A stretch of 64,000 nt of DNA, taken from Prinsepia uniflora. Its lineage: Eukaryota > Streptophyta > Magnoliopsida > Rosales > Rosaceae. The notes below the pieces were generated by a model. It worked only from the letters and a program-made list of their open reading frames with translations, was not told where the DNA came from and did not search any database. The position numbers and the translations under genes are program-made. This document shows, piece after piece, positions 1 to 10,479 of this stretch. Every line of letters begins with the position of its first letter. The stretch's first letter is position 1. The stretch is taken from positions 24,184,738 through 24,248,737 of the forward strand of contig CM064870.1 of NCBI GenBank assembly GCA_032719365.1. Direction: 5' to 3'.

Positions 1-574
1 GCGTGGGGGCACGTGAAGTATATTTTGGGGAAGTGTTCAACATGTGAAATACTCTATTCGATGTAACGAACATTTTGGGACTGGTATCTTATCGATCGGA
101 TACCGTCTCGATAATGTTCGGAACATCCGAAGGTTTAGGATCGAGTTTAAAAATACTTAAAAATTCGGGAAAATTACGGGGTTTCAATGAGAGGTTAATA
201 AGGTAGTTAGTAACCCTCTAGATTGATTTGGACAGGTTTGGGAGTCCCGGTGACGATGATTAGCCCGGTGAGGCTTACGACACGCAAATCGAGTCAGCAG
301 CTTAGGACGGTCTGTGAGTGGACCTTGATTTCTAAACTGTGTTGCATGCATAAATGTTTTATATGTTTTATGGATATGATTCTATGATTATGAATTGGAT
401 GGTTGTGACTTATAAGATTTCACGTATTTCGAGGTGATTTACATGAAATGATTTCGTACTTATAGTTTTGGAAATGATTTCATGAAATGGTTTTGGATTT
501 GAAAAGGTAAACTAGGGTTCGAGACCCATTTGTTTTGGAAATCCTCATACTCGAAGTCCCATTTAGTTACGTTT

Positions 575-915
575 TCGGGCTAGAGGCCCGATTGGTTCTT
601 AAATCGATTTCGAATTAGGAAATATGAACCGGTACGAGACCCATTTGATTTACAAACTCTCAGACTTGATGTCCATTTTATTTAACCAGGCATCGGGCCG
701 GAGGCCTAGTTGGTTTACGTATCGAGCTCGAGGCCCAATTGGTTTGCGTATCGGGCTTGACGCCCAGTTGACTTACGTATCGAGCACGAGGCCCATTTAG
801 TTATGAAATCGGGCACGAGGCCCATTTGGTTTACTAAATAGGGCACGAGGCCCAGTTGGTTTACGATTCGGGTCGGAGGCCCAATTTGTATGTGGATTCG
901 AGCTTAGGGCCCAAT
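575..915 (+). repeat. Array of about 30-bp hairpin units inside the LTR
   Basis: About eight to nine diverged units run head to tail, each with a short self-complementary core of the type GGGC-loop-GCCC (for example GGGCTAGAGGCCC, GAGCTCGAGGCCC, GGGCACGAGGCCC) followed by an ATTGGTTTACG-like spacer. Spacer and core diverge independently, while the GGGC/GCCC pairing is largely kept. Equivalent arrays occupy the same position in the other long LTRs of this window. Confidence 0.7.
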
Positions 916-1630
916 TATGTTTTAAGATTATGATTTCGGACCAGGGACCCATAAATGGATTTCTGGTTCATGAGGGTTTATGGGGACCGGCATGAACCCT
1001 TGAAAAGTTTTTATGGTTCGTGACGGCTTATGGGGGCAGGCAAGAACCCTTGAAAGGTTTTAAGAATAATTTCAAAAAGTTTTTCATATACCATCCTTAT
1101 ATATATGAATTTTCTCCTCCAGGGTGGGTCGTTGGCCTGGGTGGACCCCGGAGTAGTCACGGAGCACTGACTGAGTGTAGTCGCCCCCGTTGGGTTCCTT
1201 ACTTTCAGAAAGGCTATGGATTATAACCCTCAGGGAGGGTCATTGATCAACGGACATTGACCTGGGTGGACCCTGGGGAGACTTGAGCTTTGAGACCCCG
1301 GGTAGCATGCGCGTAGCTCTGGATACCGTGACAAGATTGGTTATATGATATTGATAAACATGATTTCATGGATTTGCAAAAATGTGTTTTATGATTGGTA
1401 AATGGATTTGGGCTGAGATCCCACATATGTTTATTATGTTCTAGACTTTTGTGAATGGTTTTGGGCAGGGTCCCGTATGATTATGGTTGTTTAAACATAT
1501 GTGGTTTGATAAATGGTTTTACTATGCATGCATGCTTTTTAGTGAAGGGCATAAAAGTCTTTATTAAATGTGTTTTACAAACTTATTACTTTTTGTCCAC
1601 TCACAGTCTTTATGTTTTCAATGCCCTTCA

Positions 1631-4287
1631 TGACAGGACCCGTCCCAATCCCACTGGGACCACCCGGGGACGTGTCCCGCTCCCGTCTGACAATGACTCT
1701 AAACATGCCAAAATTACCCTTAAATAAAAACCGAAGACTTAAATAGATAGATAACATACAACTACAGTGTTTAAAGTGATACTGTCAGACAAGGGAAAGT
1801 AAAATACAACATGTGAGCACGATAGTCAGAGTACATTTATTCGGTGCTCAACCTACCCACAAGTGGGTGTACAGGTGCACAGCTAGGAAAACTAAACCTC
1901 TGCCTCCTCCTCCGGGTCCTCCTCCTCTATTTCCGTGTCAGGGTCTGGAGGGGTCAATAAAACAAGGGTGAGTGGGCCAAAAATAACAGTTTAGAAATCA
2001 ATTTAATAATAAAATAATCATAAGGTTTTACCCCTCCGTTTTCCAAATCTTGCATGCAGTGGAAATATAATATTATAATGAAATCATAACAAATAAACCA
2101 CAATAATAATCGAAAGGTGAAACTAACATATCAGTGCACTGTAAAACCCAACCCAAATGATGTCACGGTTCTAAGGCTACGCGTTGCCACTCAGGGTCTC
2201 ACACCCGAGACTCTCTAGGTACATCAGTTCCCGGTATCCCGGTCACTGCCCCAGGTATATGAACATGCCTTCCTGAGAGTAAGCAGCCCAACGGGGGTCA
2301 ACTCCACTCAGTCAGAGCCCCGTGACTACTCCAGGGTCCACCCAAGCCAACGACCCTCCCTGGAAGAGACAATATACACATGTAGGAAAGTACAGTACAA
2401 TAACAGTATAGTTTACCCTATGTCCCCCGGACATCCCAAACAAAATCTACATATAATCCAGACGGGTCTCATGCCCAAAACATTGTAATAGCATATATAA
2501 ACAGTTCATAAGACTCATCGAAATCATAAGTGGAAATAGTAAAACAGTTTACGCATGCAAGCCTTTTATAAATCAAATAGCCCACTCACACTCGGTCCTT
2601 GCTGCTCAACGATCTCTAAAAACCTGTATTTTTTATACCTGAGGGTTACTTAAGGACCCTATAACATCAATACCAAGACCCTAGAACAGATCCGCCTCAA
2701 AATCGCATCCCGGGCACTATTCCCGGTGCTTCAAACCCCATTTTGACTAATATCACGATCTCCGATCGACACGAAACCACCTCCATTGGATCCATATCGT
2801 CGAAACCTTGAAAATGGTACCGGCCCCACCAAAATCACTGTTCACACGCGCCCCCACGCGCCTGGTCAATGCGTGGGTCAACGCTACTACAGTACTGCTG
2901 ACGTCATGCTGACGTCAGCAGACGTCAGCAGTGCCGTCATGCTGACGTCAGCTTGACGTCATCACTGACACTTTTCAGGTGACACGTGGCATGTTCTGAT
3001 TGGTCCCTGGTCTGACAACATATTACAGGATGACGTCATCATGACGTCAGAAGTGACGTCAGCATGATGACGTCATCATGCTACAGTACCGGGTCAGACC
3101 CGTTTGACTGGAACCGGGTCGCCGTCGACCCACGGCTTGACCCGATTCCACCGTACGATTCCGACCACCATTTTCGACGGGATTCACCCTATAGGGTCGT
3201 CTAGGTCTGTTCTATGGTTCTACAATCTCAAAACAGGAAGAAAACTAGGAGAAACTCACCAGTTCGTCGTTGAAACTCACGGTCAAAGTCCGATCGTCTT
3301 CTCCGGGGATCTACGCCGTCTCAGTCGTCCAACCTGGTCCCAAACAGCTCGTTTCTCACCCTAGGACAATTCTATCACCAAACAATCGATTTCCTAGCAT
3401 CACAACACGTTGGTTCGAAACAGGGAAGAAAAACGGGGCTTTCGGGTTTTCGACCTTACTGCCGCCGTGTCGCCGCCGCAGGCTTCGCCGTCGTCCAGTT
3501 ACGCTCCTGGGGTCCTCACGGTGTAGACTGGAGCTTCCCTTGCGTCGAGGTGCGGTGGATATCGTGGTTTGCTTCTTGGACCCGATTCCTCTGTGTTTCG
3601 GGTCTGAGATTGCACGGGGTTTTCAGACGGGGAAAACAGGCCGGTAGTCGCCGGTGATGCACGGTGATGATGAGTAGATGATGGTGGTGCTGCTGGTGGT
3701 TGGCTGGTGCGATGAGGGGTGCTGGTTCGATCGCCTGGTTTGAGAGAAAATGGAAGGAGATGCACGGGTTAGGGGGGGTTATGTGTTTGTGTGTGTTTGG
3801 GAGAAAACAGGGAGTGAGATCGTGCATGAATAAGGAAAAATCAGAATAAATGGAGGGCTGGGATTAGTTTAGGCAGAAATCCAAGGGCTGGGATCAAATG
3901 GAGGGAAAATTAAATGAATATAAAATGAAGAAATAGTGTAATGTTGCTTTATTGGAATAGTATGGGCTTGGATGGGTGACACTTGTCACCAATCCACTGG
4001 TTGGATTTAAATATTAGTTGGCAGGATTCCCATAATAAATTATTATTTTATTCCGTTGTTCTCGGTTCGTAAATTCCGCTAAACGCTTCATTGACCATAA
4101 CTTCTTCATACGAACTCCGATTTCGGCGTGCCGCCTGTCTACGGATTCGTGACGTCCCGACCTACGTCATAGTCATGGGTCAAAGTCCAAATTGTTTCCC
4201 GGGTCAAAAGTCAAAGTTTCCCCCCCTTCAGGGGCAAAATAGTCTTTTTACATTAAAATATTATTATTCTCGGTTCGGGTCGTTACA
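1631..4287 (-). mobile_element. Nested solo LTR (antisense), TSD CTTCA
   Basis: Read on the minus strand this 2657-bp unit begins TGTAACGACCCGAACC at 4287 and ends GGGTCCTGTCA at 1631, so it has canonical TG...CA ends. Direct copies of CTTCA abut both ends (1626-1630 and 4288-4292), a perfect 5-bp target duplication. Removing the insert restores the LTR context CCCTTCAGGTTGA found at 33498-33510. Inside it, in element sense, are a GGCGCGTGG-type block (near 2860), eight TGACGTCA sites (2899-3075), GTGAGTGGGC (2589-2580), its complement GCCCACTCAC (1977-1968) and CCCCTCCAG ending at 1945. No coding region is present, so this is a solo LTR left by unequal LTR recombination. Confidence 0.85.
2899..3075. 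promoter_or_regulatory. Cluster of eight perfect TGACGTCA palindromes
   Basis: TGACGTCA starts at 2899, 2910, 2943, 2954, 3031, 3042, 3054 and 3068; several degenerate copies (AGACGTCA, GCCGTCAT) lie between. TGACG/TGACGTCA is the recognition core of plant TGA-type bZIP factors (as-1/CRE-like elements). In the element's minus-strand sense the cluster lies upstream of the predicted LTR splice donor, where a U3 enhancer is expected. The other LTRs in the window do not carry it. Confidence 0.55.
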
Positions 4288-4474
4288 CTTCAGGTTGAAT
4301 ACGGTGCGGACTGTAGCAGAGACCGAGACATCACATACCTCCTCCGGATCCTGGCGTACTCTGGAAGCCTTGATAGGGCTAAAGGTTCAAATTTTTCCTA
4401 GTCTGACACTCTGTGTCAGACGGGATCAGGAGCGTCCCTCGTTAATCCCGAGGGGATTGGGACGGGTCATGACA

Positions 4475-6011
4475 GACGAGTGGGGCATGTGGGCCTGAAT
4501 TTCGAGGTGAAACTAGTCCCATTTGAAAGGTTTTGACGTTCTGAATTCAATGGTGGTGGTTTCAGGTCGATTGGAGATCGTTTGGTATGTCAAATTGAGG
4601 TTTTTAGCCTAGGGATGCGTGTCCATGACATGTTGACTTTTGTGGGAGTTTTGGGGTTTTTTGAGTAGGACTTTTCTAGGTTGGTAGTGACCTTCTAGTT
4701 TGTTTTGGATAGGTCTGGATGACCCAGAAAGGGTTGATTAGCTGGAGTGGCTTATGGCGTAGTTTGCAGGCGCGTAGCTTGTACGGTCTGTGAGTGGACA
4801 TTTGATTTCTAAATATGATGCATGCATAACTATTTTATATGTTTTATATATGTGATTTGAGATGCATAGGATTGTGGTATTTTGGTACTTTCATACAAAT
4901 GTGGTATTGCATGTATTTCGAGTTTATGCTTTATGATGTTCGTTGGGTGTATGCCGGGTTTGAAACGTACTTGTGTTTTCAAATGATTTGAACAATGAAA
5001 TGATTTTGGATTTGGAAATGAGATATTGGGCTTGAGGCCCAATTGGCTTATGATATCAGGCTTGAAACCTAATTGGTTTATGATATCGGGCTTGAATCCT
5101 AATTGTGGTTTATGAAATGAGATTTCGGGTTTGAGACCATATTGAGATGATTTTGGGCTGAGTCCCTATGAGATTTGGATTGGATTGGATTTGGGGAATC
5201 TTGATTTTGTGGAAACGGTTTGTGAAAGTTATTCCTTGGGCTGAGACCTTGCTGAAATGCTTAGACTGGATTTGAGGTATAAATGGTTTTACAATGATTT
5301 TCCACTGAATTTGATTACTGATTTACCTATACCATCCTTATCAGTGAATCGCCTCCTCCAGAAGTGTCGTAGTATCTTAGAGTCATCACGGTGCACTGCC
5401 TAGGAGGGGCTGCTCCGAGGAGAGGCTCCAGATCAGGATTGTAAGATATTGATATCATCCCGGACAGGGTCCCAATGAAGGACTCAGACTTGAGACCCTG
5501 AGTAGCATGCGTAGCCTTAGAGACCATGACATTATTGATTAGACATCAGGGATGTCAAGGATTTGGCATACTATTTTTTGATTAATTTGGGCAGAGACCC
5601 CAAGCGTTTGGTTTTGGGCTGAGACCCTATTAAAGAAATGGCTTTGATTGAAAATGTATTCACTGCGTGATGATTGGAAAGCCTTATGATTTGATTTACA
5701 GAAAATGGATGTTATAACTTGTTTTCTGATGCATACATGCTTTTTAATGAAAGGTATAAATGTCTTTCGTGAAATGTGTTTTATAAACTGTTTATTATCG
5801 TCCACTCACAGTTTTTTTTTTTTAATACCTTTCAGATTGATTGTGGATGCGGGCTGTAACAGAGACCGAGACATCATATGCTGCCACAGATCCTGGCGTA
5901 CTCTGGTAGCCCCGAGATGGTTTAGGTGTATCCCTGGTCTGGTACGGGGTGTCAGACGGGAGCATGGCACATCCCGCATTAATCCAAGGAGGATTGGGAT
6001 GGGTTGTGTCA
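4475..6011 (+). mobile_element. Truncated, diverged long-LTR fragment
   Basis: From about 4600 the sequence aligns block by block with the LTRs above: a TTCTAGGTTGGTAGTGACC segment, GTGAGTGGAC (4790-4799), GATGCATGCATAA, GGGCTTGAGGCCC hairpin units (about 5025-5110), a TACCATCCT...CTCCTCC block, GTCCACTCAC (5800-5809) and ACCTTTCAG ending at 5835. The U5-type end GTCAGACGGGAGCA...GGGTTGTGTCA closes at 6011. A normal TGTAACG start is missing. The stretch 4475-4600 shows nothing I can assign. Confidence 0.6.
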
Positions 6012-7590
6012 CCCCTCTCCTCCCCCCTCCCCCCCCCCCCCCCCCAGAATGGCCACGATGCACTGCCCTTGTCGTGTAGCTGTGGGAGGCTCGACTTGGG
6101 AGTGCTTATGATATATGGTATCGTTCCTTGATTTGTTCACGACGATTTGAACGTCGGCGTTGATTTGTTCTCGGTGACGTGCTCGGACCTGAGTAGTCCC
6201 GGAGCTTATTTGCAAGCGTTGCACGGATGACGTGACTGATGATGATGATATGATATGAGATGAGACATATGTGGGATACAGGGATTGGTCATGTTTTCGA
6301 TTATTTCTTTATGTCGAGATGTTTTCACTTATTATTTATTTGAAAATCAATATGATTTAATTTTAAGAAAACATTTGAGATCACGTGTTTTTTTATACAT
6401 GCATGTTTTTAATTGAAGGGTATAAATGTTGATTTCGGAAATTTATTTTCCAACTGTTTATTTTTGTCCACTCACAGTTTTAATATTTTTGATACCCTTC
6501 AGGTTGATCACAGATGCAGTCTGTAATAGAGACCGAAACATCACACACTACTGCATACTCTAGAAACCCCGAGTGGGTTACAGTTTTATTCCTAGTCTGA
6601 CACGCAGTGTTAGACAGGAGCAGGAAATCCCACGATAATCCGGGGTGATTAGGAATGGGTCTTGTCAATTATCCTCATACCTTACACCATTCATAACATC
6701 ATTTCTATTTGCACCACTTACTTTGCCTGGGAGGGGTCGCTCCGAGGAGAGGCTCAGGGCCAGGAGTGCGAGCATTGCTTGAGAGGGGCCGCTCTGAGGA
6801 GAGGCTTAGGATCAGGATTGCTAGATATTGATATCACCCCAGACAGGGTCCGAGGGAAGGACTCAAACTTAAGACTTCGAGTGGCACACATAGCCTTAGA
6901 AACCGTGACATTATTGATTAGACATCATGGATGTCAAGGATTTGGTATACTATTTTTTAACTGATTTGGGCAGAGACCCCACGTGTTTGGTTTTTGGGCT
7001 GAGACCCTACTAAGGAAATGGCTTTGATTGAAAATGTTTTCACTACATGATGATTGGAAAGCCTTATGATTTGATTTACAGAAAATGGATGTTATAACTT
7101 GTTTTCTGATGCGTGCATGCTTTTTAATGAAGGGTATAAATGTCTTTCGTGAAATATGTTTAATAAACTGTTTATTTTCGTCCACTCACAACTTTAATTA
7201 TTTTAATACCCTTCAGGTTGATCGCGAATGCGGGCTGTAGTAGAGACCGAGACATTACATGCTGTCACAGATCCTGGCGTACTCTGGTAGCCTCGAGAGG
7301 GTTTAGGTGTATCCCTGGTCTGGCACGGGGTGTCAGACGGGAGCATGACATAACCCGCGTTAATCCAGGGAGGATTGGGATGGGTTGTGTCACCCCCATC
7401 CCCCGGAGAGGCCACGATGCACTACCCTTATCGTGCAGCTGTGGGAGGCTCGACTTGGGAGTGCTTATGATATATGGTATCGTTCCATGATTTGTTCACG
7501 ACGATTTGAATGTCGACGTTGATTTGTTCTCGACGACGTGCTCGGACCCGAGCAGTCCTGGAACTTATTTGCAGGCGTTGCACAGATGAC
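6012..7590 (+). repeat. Second LTR-fragment copy: a 0.85-kb duplication of the 5390-6230 segment
   Basis: The segment at about 6715-7590 repeats about 5390-6230: the GGGGCTGCTCCGAGGAGAGGCT block, the GGGCAGAGACCCC motif, GTCCACTCAC (7180-7189) with CCCTTCAG ending at 7215, the U5-type end, and a tail shared past the LTR end (TATGATATATGGTATCGTTCC). Between the two lie a C-rich tract (about 6018-6046) and a further LTR piece with GTCCACTCAC (6466-6475) and CCCTTCAG ending at 6502. The second copy has no donor-side GTGAGTGGAC. No coding region is supported. Confidence 0.6.
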
Positions 7591-7639
7591 CATCACCTTT
7601 CTAAAAATTTCACACCTAGACTAAACATGACTAGAAAGT

Positions 7640-9060
7640 CCACATAAATTGCAGGCATGCACAAAAGTTTCAAGTTTGATGAGCAGTTATGGTTTGAATG
7701 CACCAGAGACTTTCACAAACCTTGTGGTGGTGTTAGAGCTAATAATGTTTGTCCTAAAACTCAAACCACTCTTATTACCAAACAGTTTTCCCATGTTAAG
7801 CATGTTATCTACCTTTTCAGCACCTAAAGTCAGCTTCAGAATTTTTTCTCTTGATTACTGTAATTCTGCTTTTAGGGAGCTATTTTCTGTTTTTAGAGAC
7901 TCAAGAAGCTTGTTCTGATCAGTGTTCTATTGATGGAGGATTTGCAGCTTATCCATTAAGGTAACACTTTGTTCCTCAACAGTTTTTAATTGTGACTTAA
8001 ATTCAGAATCAATTCTAAGGTTTTCATCCTTTAGAGCAGTGACTTTTTCAGTTAATTCCGATTTTTCTTTCTTACCTTTTTAGAGGCTGGTACAATTTAT
8101 CATAAAGAACCAAAACCTCTTGATCTAGTTCAAGCTTGTCAGAATTCAAATTGGGTGCTTTAACTTCATTTTCACAGTTGGTTGCAACTAGTGCAACCAT
8201 TTTTCTTTTAGAGTCAGAATCTGACTCACTGTCACTCCAAGTTACAAGCAAAGCCTTGCTCTTTTCATTTTTCTGTTTCTTCAGAGTGTTTGCACACTCT
8301 GATGCAATAGGCATGAAATCCTCACATTCAAAACACTTGAACCTATCATTTGTTGATTTCTTACCTCTTGACCTAGATGACCGTCAAATATTTTCAGAGT
8401 TAGAATCATTATTTTGTAATTTTTTTGAGCTAGACACAAAGTTGCCCATTGAGTCTTGATTCTTATTCTCCCTACTTTTGAGAAATTTTCTGAAGTGTTT
8501 GGCAAGGAGGGCAAACCCATTATCATTGAAATCATCATCAATGTTTTCTTTGTCACTGTCCCTACTCACTTTTAGAGAAATATTGTTGGATTTCTTTAGT
8601 TCAGGAAGTTCCATCTCAAAAGTTTTGAGTGATCCAATCAGTTGTTCTAGCTTTAAGGAATTTAGATCTCTAACCTCTTCAATGACAGTTTACTTGGCTT
8701 GAAATCTAAGAAGTAGAGACCTAAGAATATTTTGAACAACTCTATGCTCTGGAATACTATCACCTAGATTGCAACACGATGTCACAATGACACTAAGTTT
8801 AGCATAGAACTCAAAACATTTTACACCCTCCTCCATTTTGATGGTTTCAAATTGAGTTGTGAACATTTGAAGCTTAGAGTCCTTGACACTTTCAGTGCCT
8901 TCATGTGTAAGTTGCAAGATGTCCCAAGCTTGCTTGGAAGTCTCATAAGTCGAGATGTAGTTGAACTATTCAGAGGTGATGGCTGCGAACAAAGCATTCA
9001 AGCCTTTCTGATTATTAGTGCAATGGAGCACTTCAGCCTGAGAAGGTCCTGATGCCTCAC
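7640..9060 (-). pseudogene. Ty1/copia gag relic with damaged CCHC zinc knuckle
   Basis: Minus-strand reading frames give pieces typical of plant copia Gag: LTHEGTESVKDSKLQMFTTQ with EFYAKLS and IPEHRVVQNILRSL (8917-8690), then an acidic/asparagine-rich linker, then KCFECEDF...IASECANTLKK followed by ALLVTWSDSESDSD (8340-8220), then a lysine/leucine-rich tail to about 7640. The knuckle (8335-8294) keeps three cysteines, but its usual Gly-His reads Met-Pro, so the zinc-binding histidine is lost. Frameshifts and stops break the frame several times. No PR, IN or RT follows. Known: Gag forms the particle that packages element RNA. Inferred: dead 5' fragment of a copia element. Confidence 0.7.
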
Positions 9061-9554
9061 TTGGGTGAGAAGACCCATGCGGGATATTGGGGATACCTAT
9101 TCAGACGAGTAATTTTAGGCAGGAATAAATAATGAATAACGTTGCGTACAAACGTCGCTAGGAGGTCCTTACCTAGGGAGCTTGAGTGGATGGCCACTGT
9201 TTCCTCCTCTAGAGACCTAACACATCTTTTCACGATCAGACCTTCATCAGAGGGATTAATCAGGACTAGCGGGTCGTCCACTGTTTCCACCATCAAGTCA
9301 ATGTCTTCAACACCCACTGCAATGTCCAAATGGCATAATATGCAAGGCTCACAACCTGTATAAAATAATTATAGAAAAGAAAAACATACCAACAAGGGGA
9401 AGGAAATTCTGTAAGACCCGTGTCCTGGAGGGAACGGTGAACGATCCCACATTCCTGCGAGGGGGAATGGTTTGGGAGAGGATGGTGGTGTGCCTTAAAG
9501 GTGTAGGCACACACCTATCTAACACAAGGCCTTTTGGGGGCTCACTGGCTTTGG

Positions 9555-9645
9555 GGGGGATTGGAACCCCAAAGTTAAGCGAGTTGAGGCTGGTGCAATT
9601 CCATGATGGGTGACCCCCTGGGAAGTTGCACCATGAGCTCCCGAA
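9555..9645 (+). other. 5S rRNA-like region of the left Cassandra LTR
   Basis: AAGTTAAGCGAGTTGAGGC (about 9572-9590) matches the 5S box-A/intermediate region, and GATGGGTGACC followed by CCTGGGAAGT (9605-9626) matches the 5S box C and following bases. Spacing is close to that of 5S rRNA. The 5' third of 5S is not recognisable. The right LTR carries the same boxes, with box C at 9977-9987. Confidence 0.8.
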
Positions 9646-9712
9646 AACAAAACCGTGAGGACGAGGCCCAAAGCGGACAATATGGTGCTAGATGAGTCGG
9701 GTCCTGACAATT

Positions 9713-9727
9713 TGGTATCAGAGCCAG
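9713..9727 (+). other. Primer binding site of the Cassandra element
   Basis: TGGTATCAGAGCCAG starts four bases after the left LTR and is complementary to the 3' end of plant initiator tRNA-Met, the usual primer for reverse transcription of plant LTR elements. Confidence 0.8.
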
Positions 9728-10479
9728 ACCCCGACCAGGAAGTGTCCCAGCGAGGACGCTGGGCCCTAAGGGGAATGGATTGTAAGACCCGTGTCCTGGA
9801 GGGAACGGTGAACGATCCCACATTCCTGCGAGGGGGAATGGTCTGGGAGAGGATGGTTGTGTGCTTTAAAAGTGTAGGCACACACCTATCTAGCACTAGG
9901 CCTTTTGAGAGCTCAAGTGGCTTTGGGGGGGATTGGAACCCCAAAGTTAAGCGAGTTGAGGCTGGTGCAATTCCATGATGGGTGACCCCCTGGGAAGTTG
10001 CACCATGAGCTCCCGAAAACAAAACCGTGAGAGCGAGGCCCAAAGCGAACAATATGGTGCTAGATGAGTCGGGTCCTAACCGAGTAGGGTCAGGTCCTGA
10101 CAAATTCTGCCGCTCAACTGTTTCGATAAGGTTTGCAACAATGCCAAGGAGAGTCTTAGAGGAAGTTTTGAAGGCCTGGAACTATTGTGCTACAATCTTT
10201 TCTACAACCATCCCAAATGTCTTGGTAAAATAGGAGGACCACCAGGACAGAAAAGATTAGGAATAGCTGTAAGCAACCATAATGCCAAAAGGGTACTGGA
10301 TACGCTTCTTAGATGGGGACTGACGAATAGCCAACGCGCCACTATAAAAAAAATTTATGAGTCTGAAGGATGTTTCTGCGTTCATACCCCTAATAAGAGG
10401 AACATGAATGGCTTGCTGGAACCTGAGCTGGCGGGCACAGAAGTTGAGTTGATATACCTCAAAACTCGCATGAGTTTTG

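Larger units (their letters stand above)
1..4474 (+). mobile_element. Long LTR of a Tekay-like Ty3/gypsy element, 5'-truncated by the window edge and interrupted by a nested LTR
   Basis: Seen: LTR sequence occupies 1-1630 and 4288-4474 and ends in the family terminus GGGTCATGACA at 4464-4474. It shares, in order, the blocks of the LTR at 27598-33689: GTTCAACATG followed by TCGATGTAACGAAC (about 37-71), TTAATAAGG (about 195), GTGAGTGGAC (314-323), a hairpin array (about 575-915), GTCCACTCAC (1595-1604), CTTCAGG (4288-4294), and the closing GTCTGACAC/GTGTCAGAC hairpin (about 4399-4420). Known: long TG...CA LTRs are typical of Tekay/Del chromoviruses. Inferred: a solo or partial LTR, since no PBS or coding sequence follows 4474. 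The predicted LTR intron would run 314-4293, less the nested insert. Confidence 0.75.
9410..10102 (+). mobile_element. Cassandra-type TRIM retrotransposon, complete with TSD
   Basis: A 693-bp unit: LTR 9410-9709 (300 bp), 71 bp internal (9710-9780), LTR 9781-10102 (322 bp). Both LTRs start TGTAAGACCCGTGTCC and end GTCCTGACA. AATTC flanks the unit at 9405-9409 and 10103-10107. A primer binding site TGGTATCAGAGCCAG begins at 9713, and a purine stretch TAAGGGGAATGGAT precedes the second LTR. Each LTR holds 5S rRNA-like DNA: AGTTAAGCG with a GATGGGTGACC box. Known: Cassandra TRIMs are non-coding and carry 5S-like LTRs with a Pol III internal promoter. The second LTR has about 22 extra bases near its end, a partial duplication of GGGTCCT. 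No protein is encoded. Confidence 0.88.

Noticed and set aside
3270..3647. 125-residue plus-strand open frame (and overlapping frames on -)
   Set aside because: Lies inside the nested LTR, GC-rich by composition; no domain is recognisable and the frame is not kept in sister LTRs.
9519..10103. 194-residue minus-strand open frame
   Set aside because: It runs through both LTRs of the non-coding Cassandra element and repeats itself because the LTRs do.
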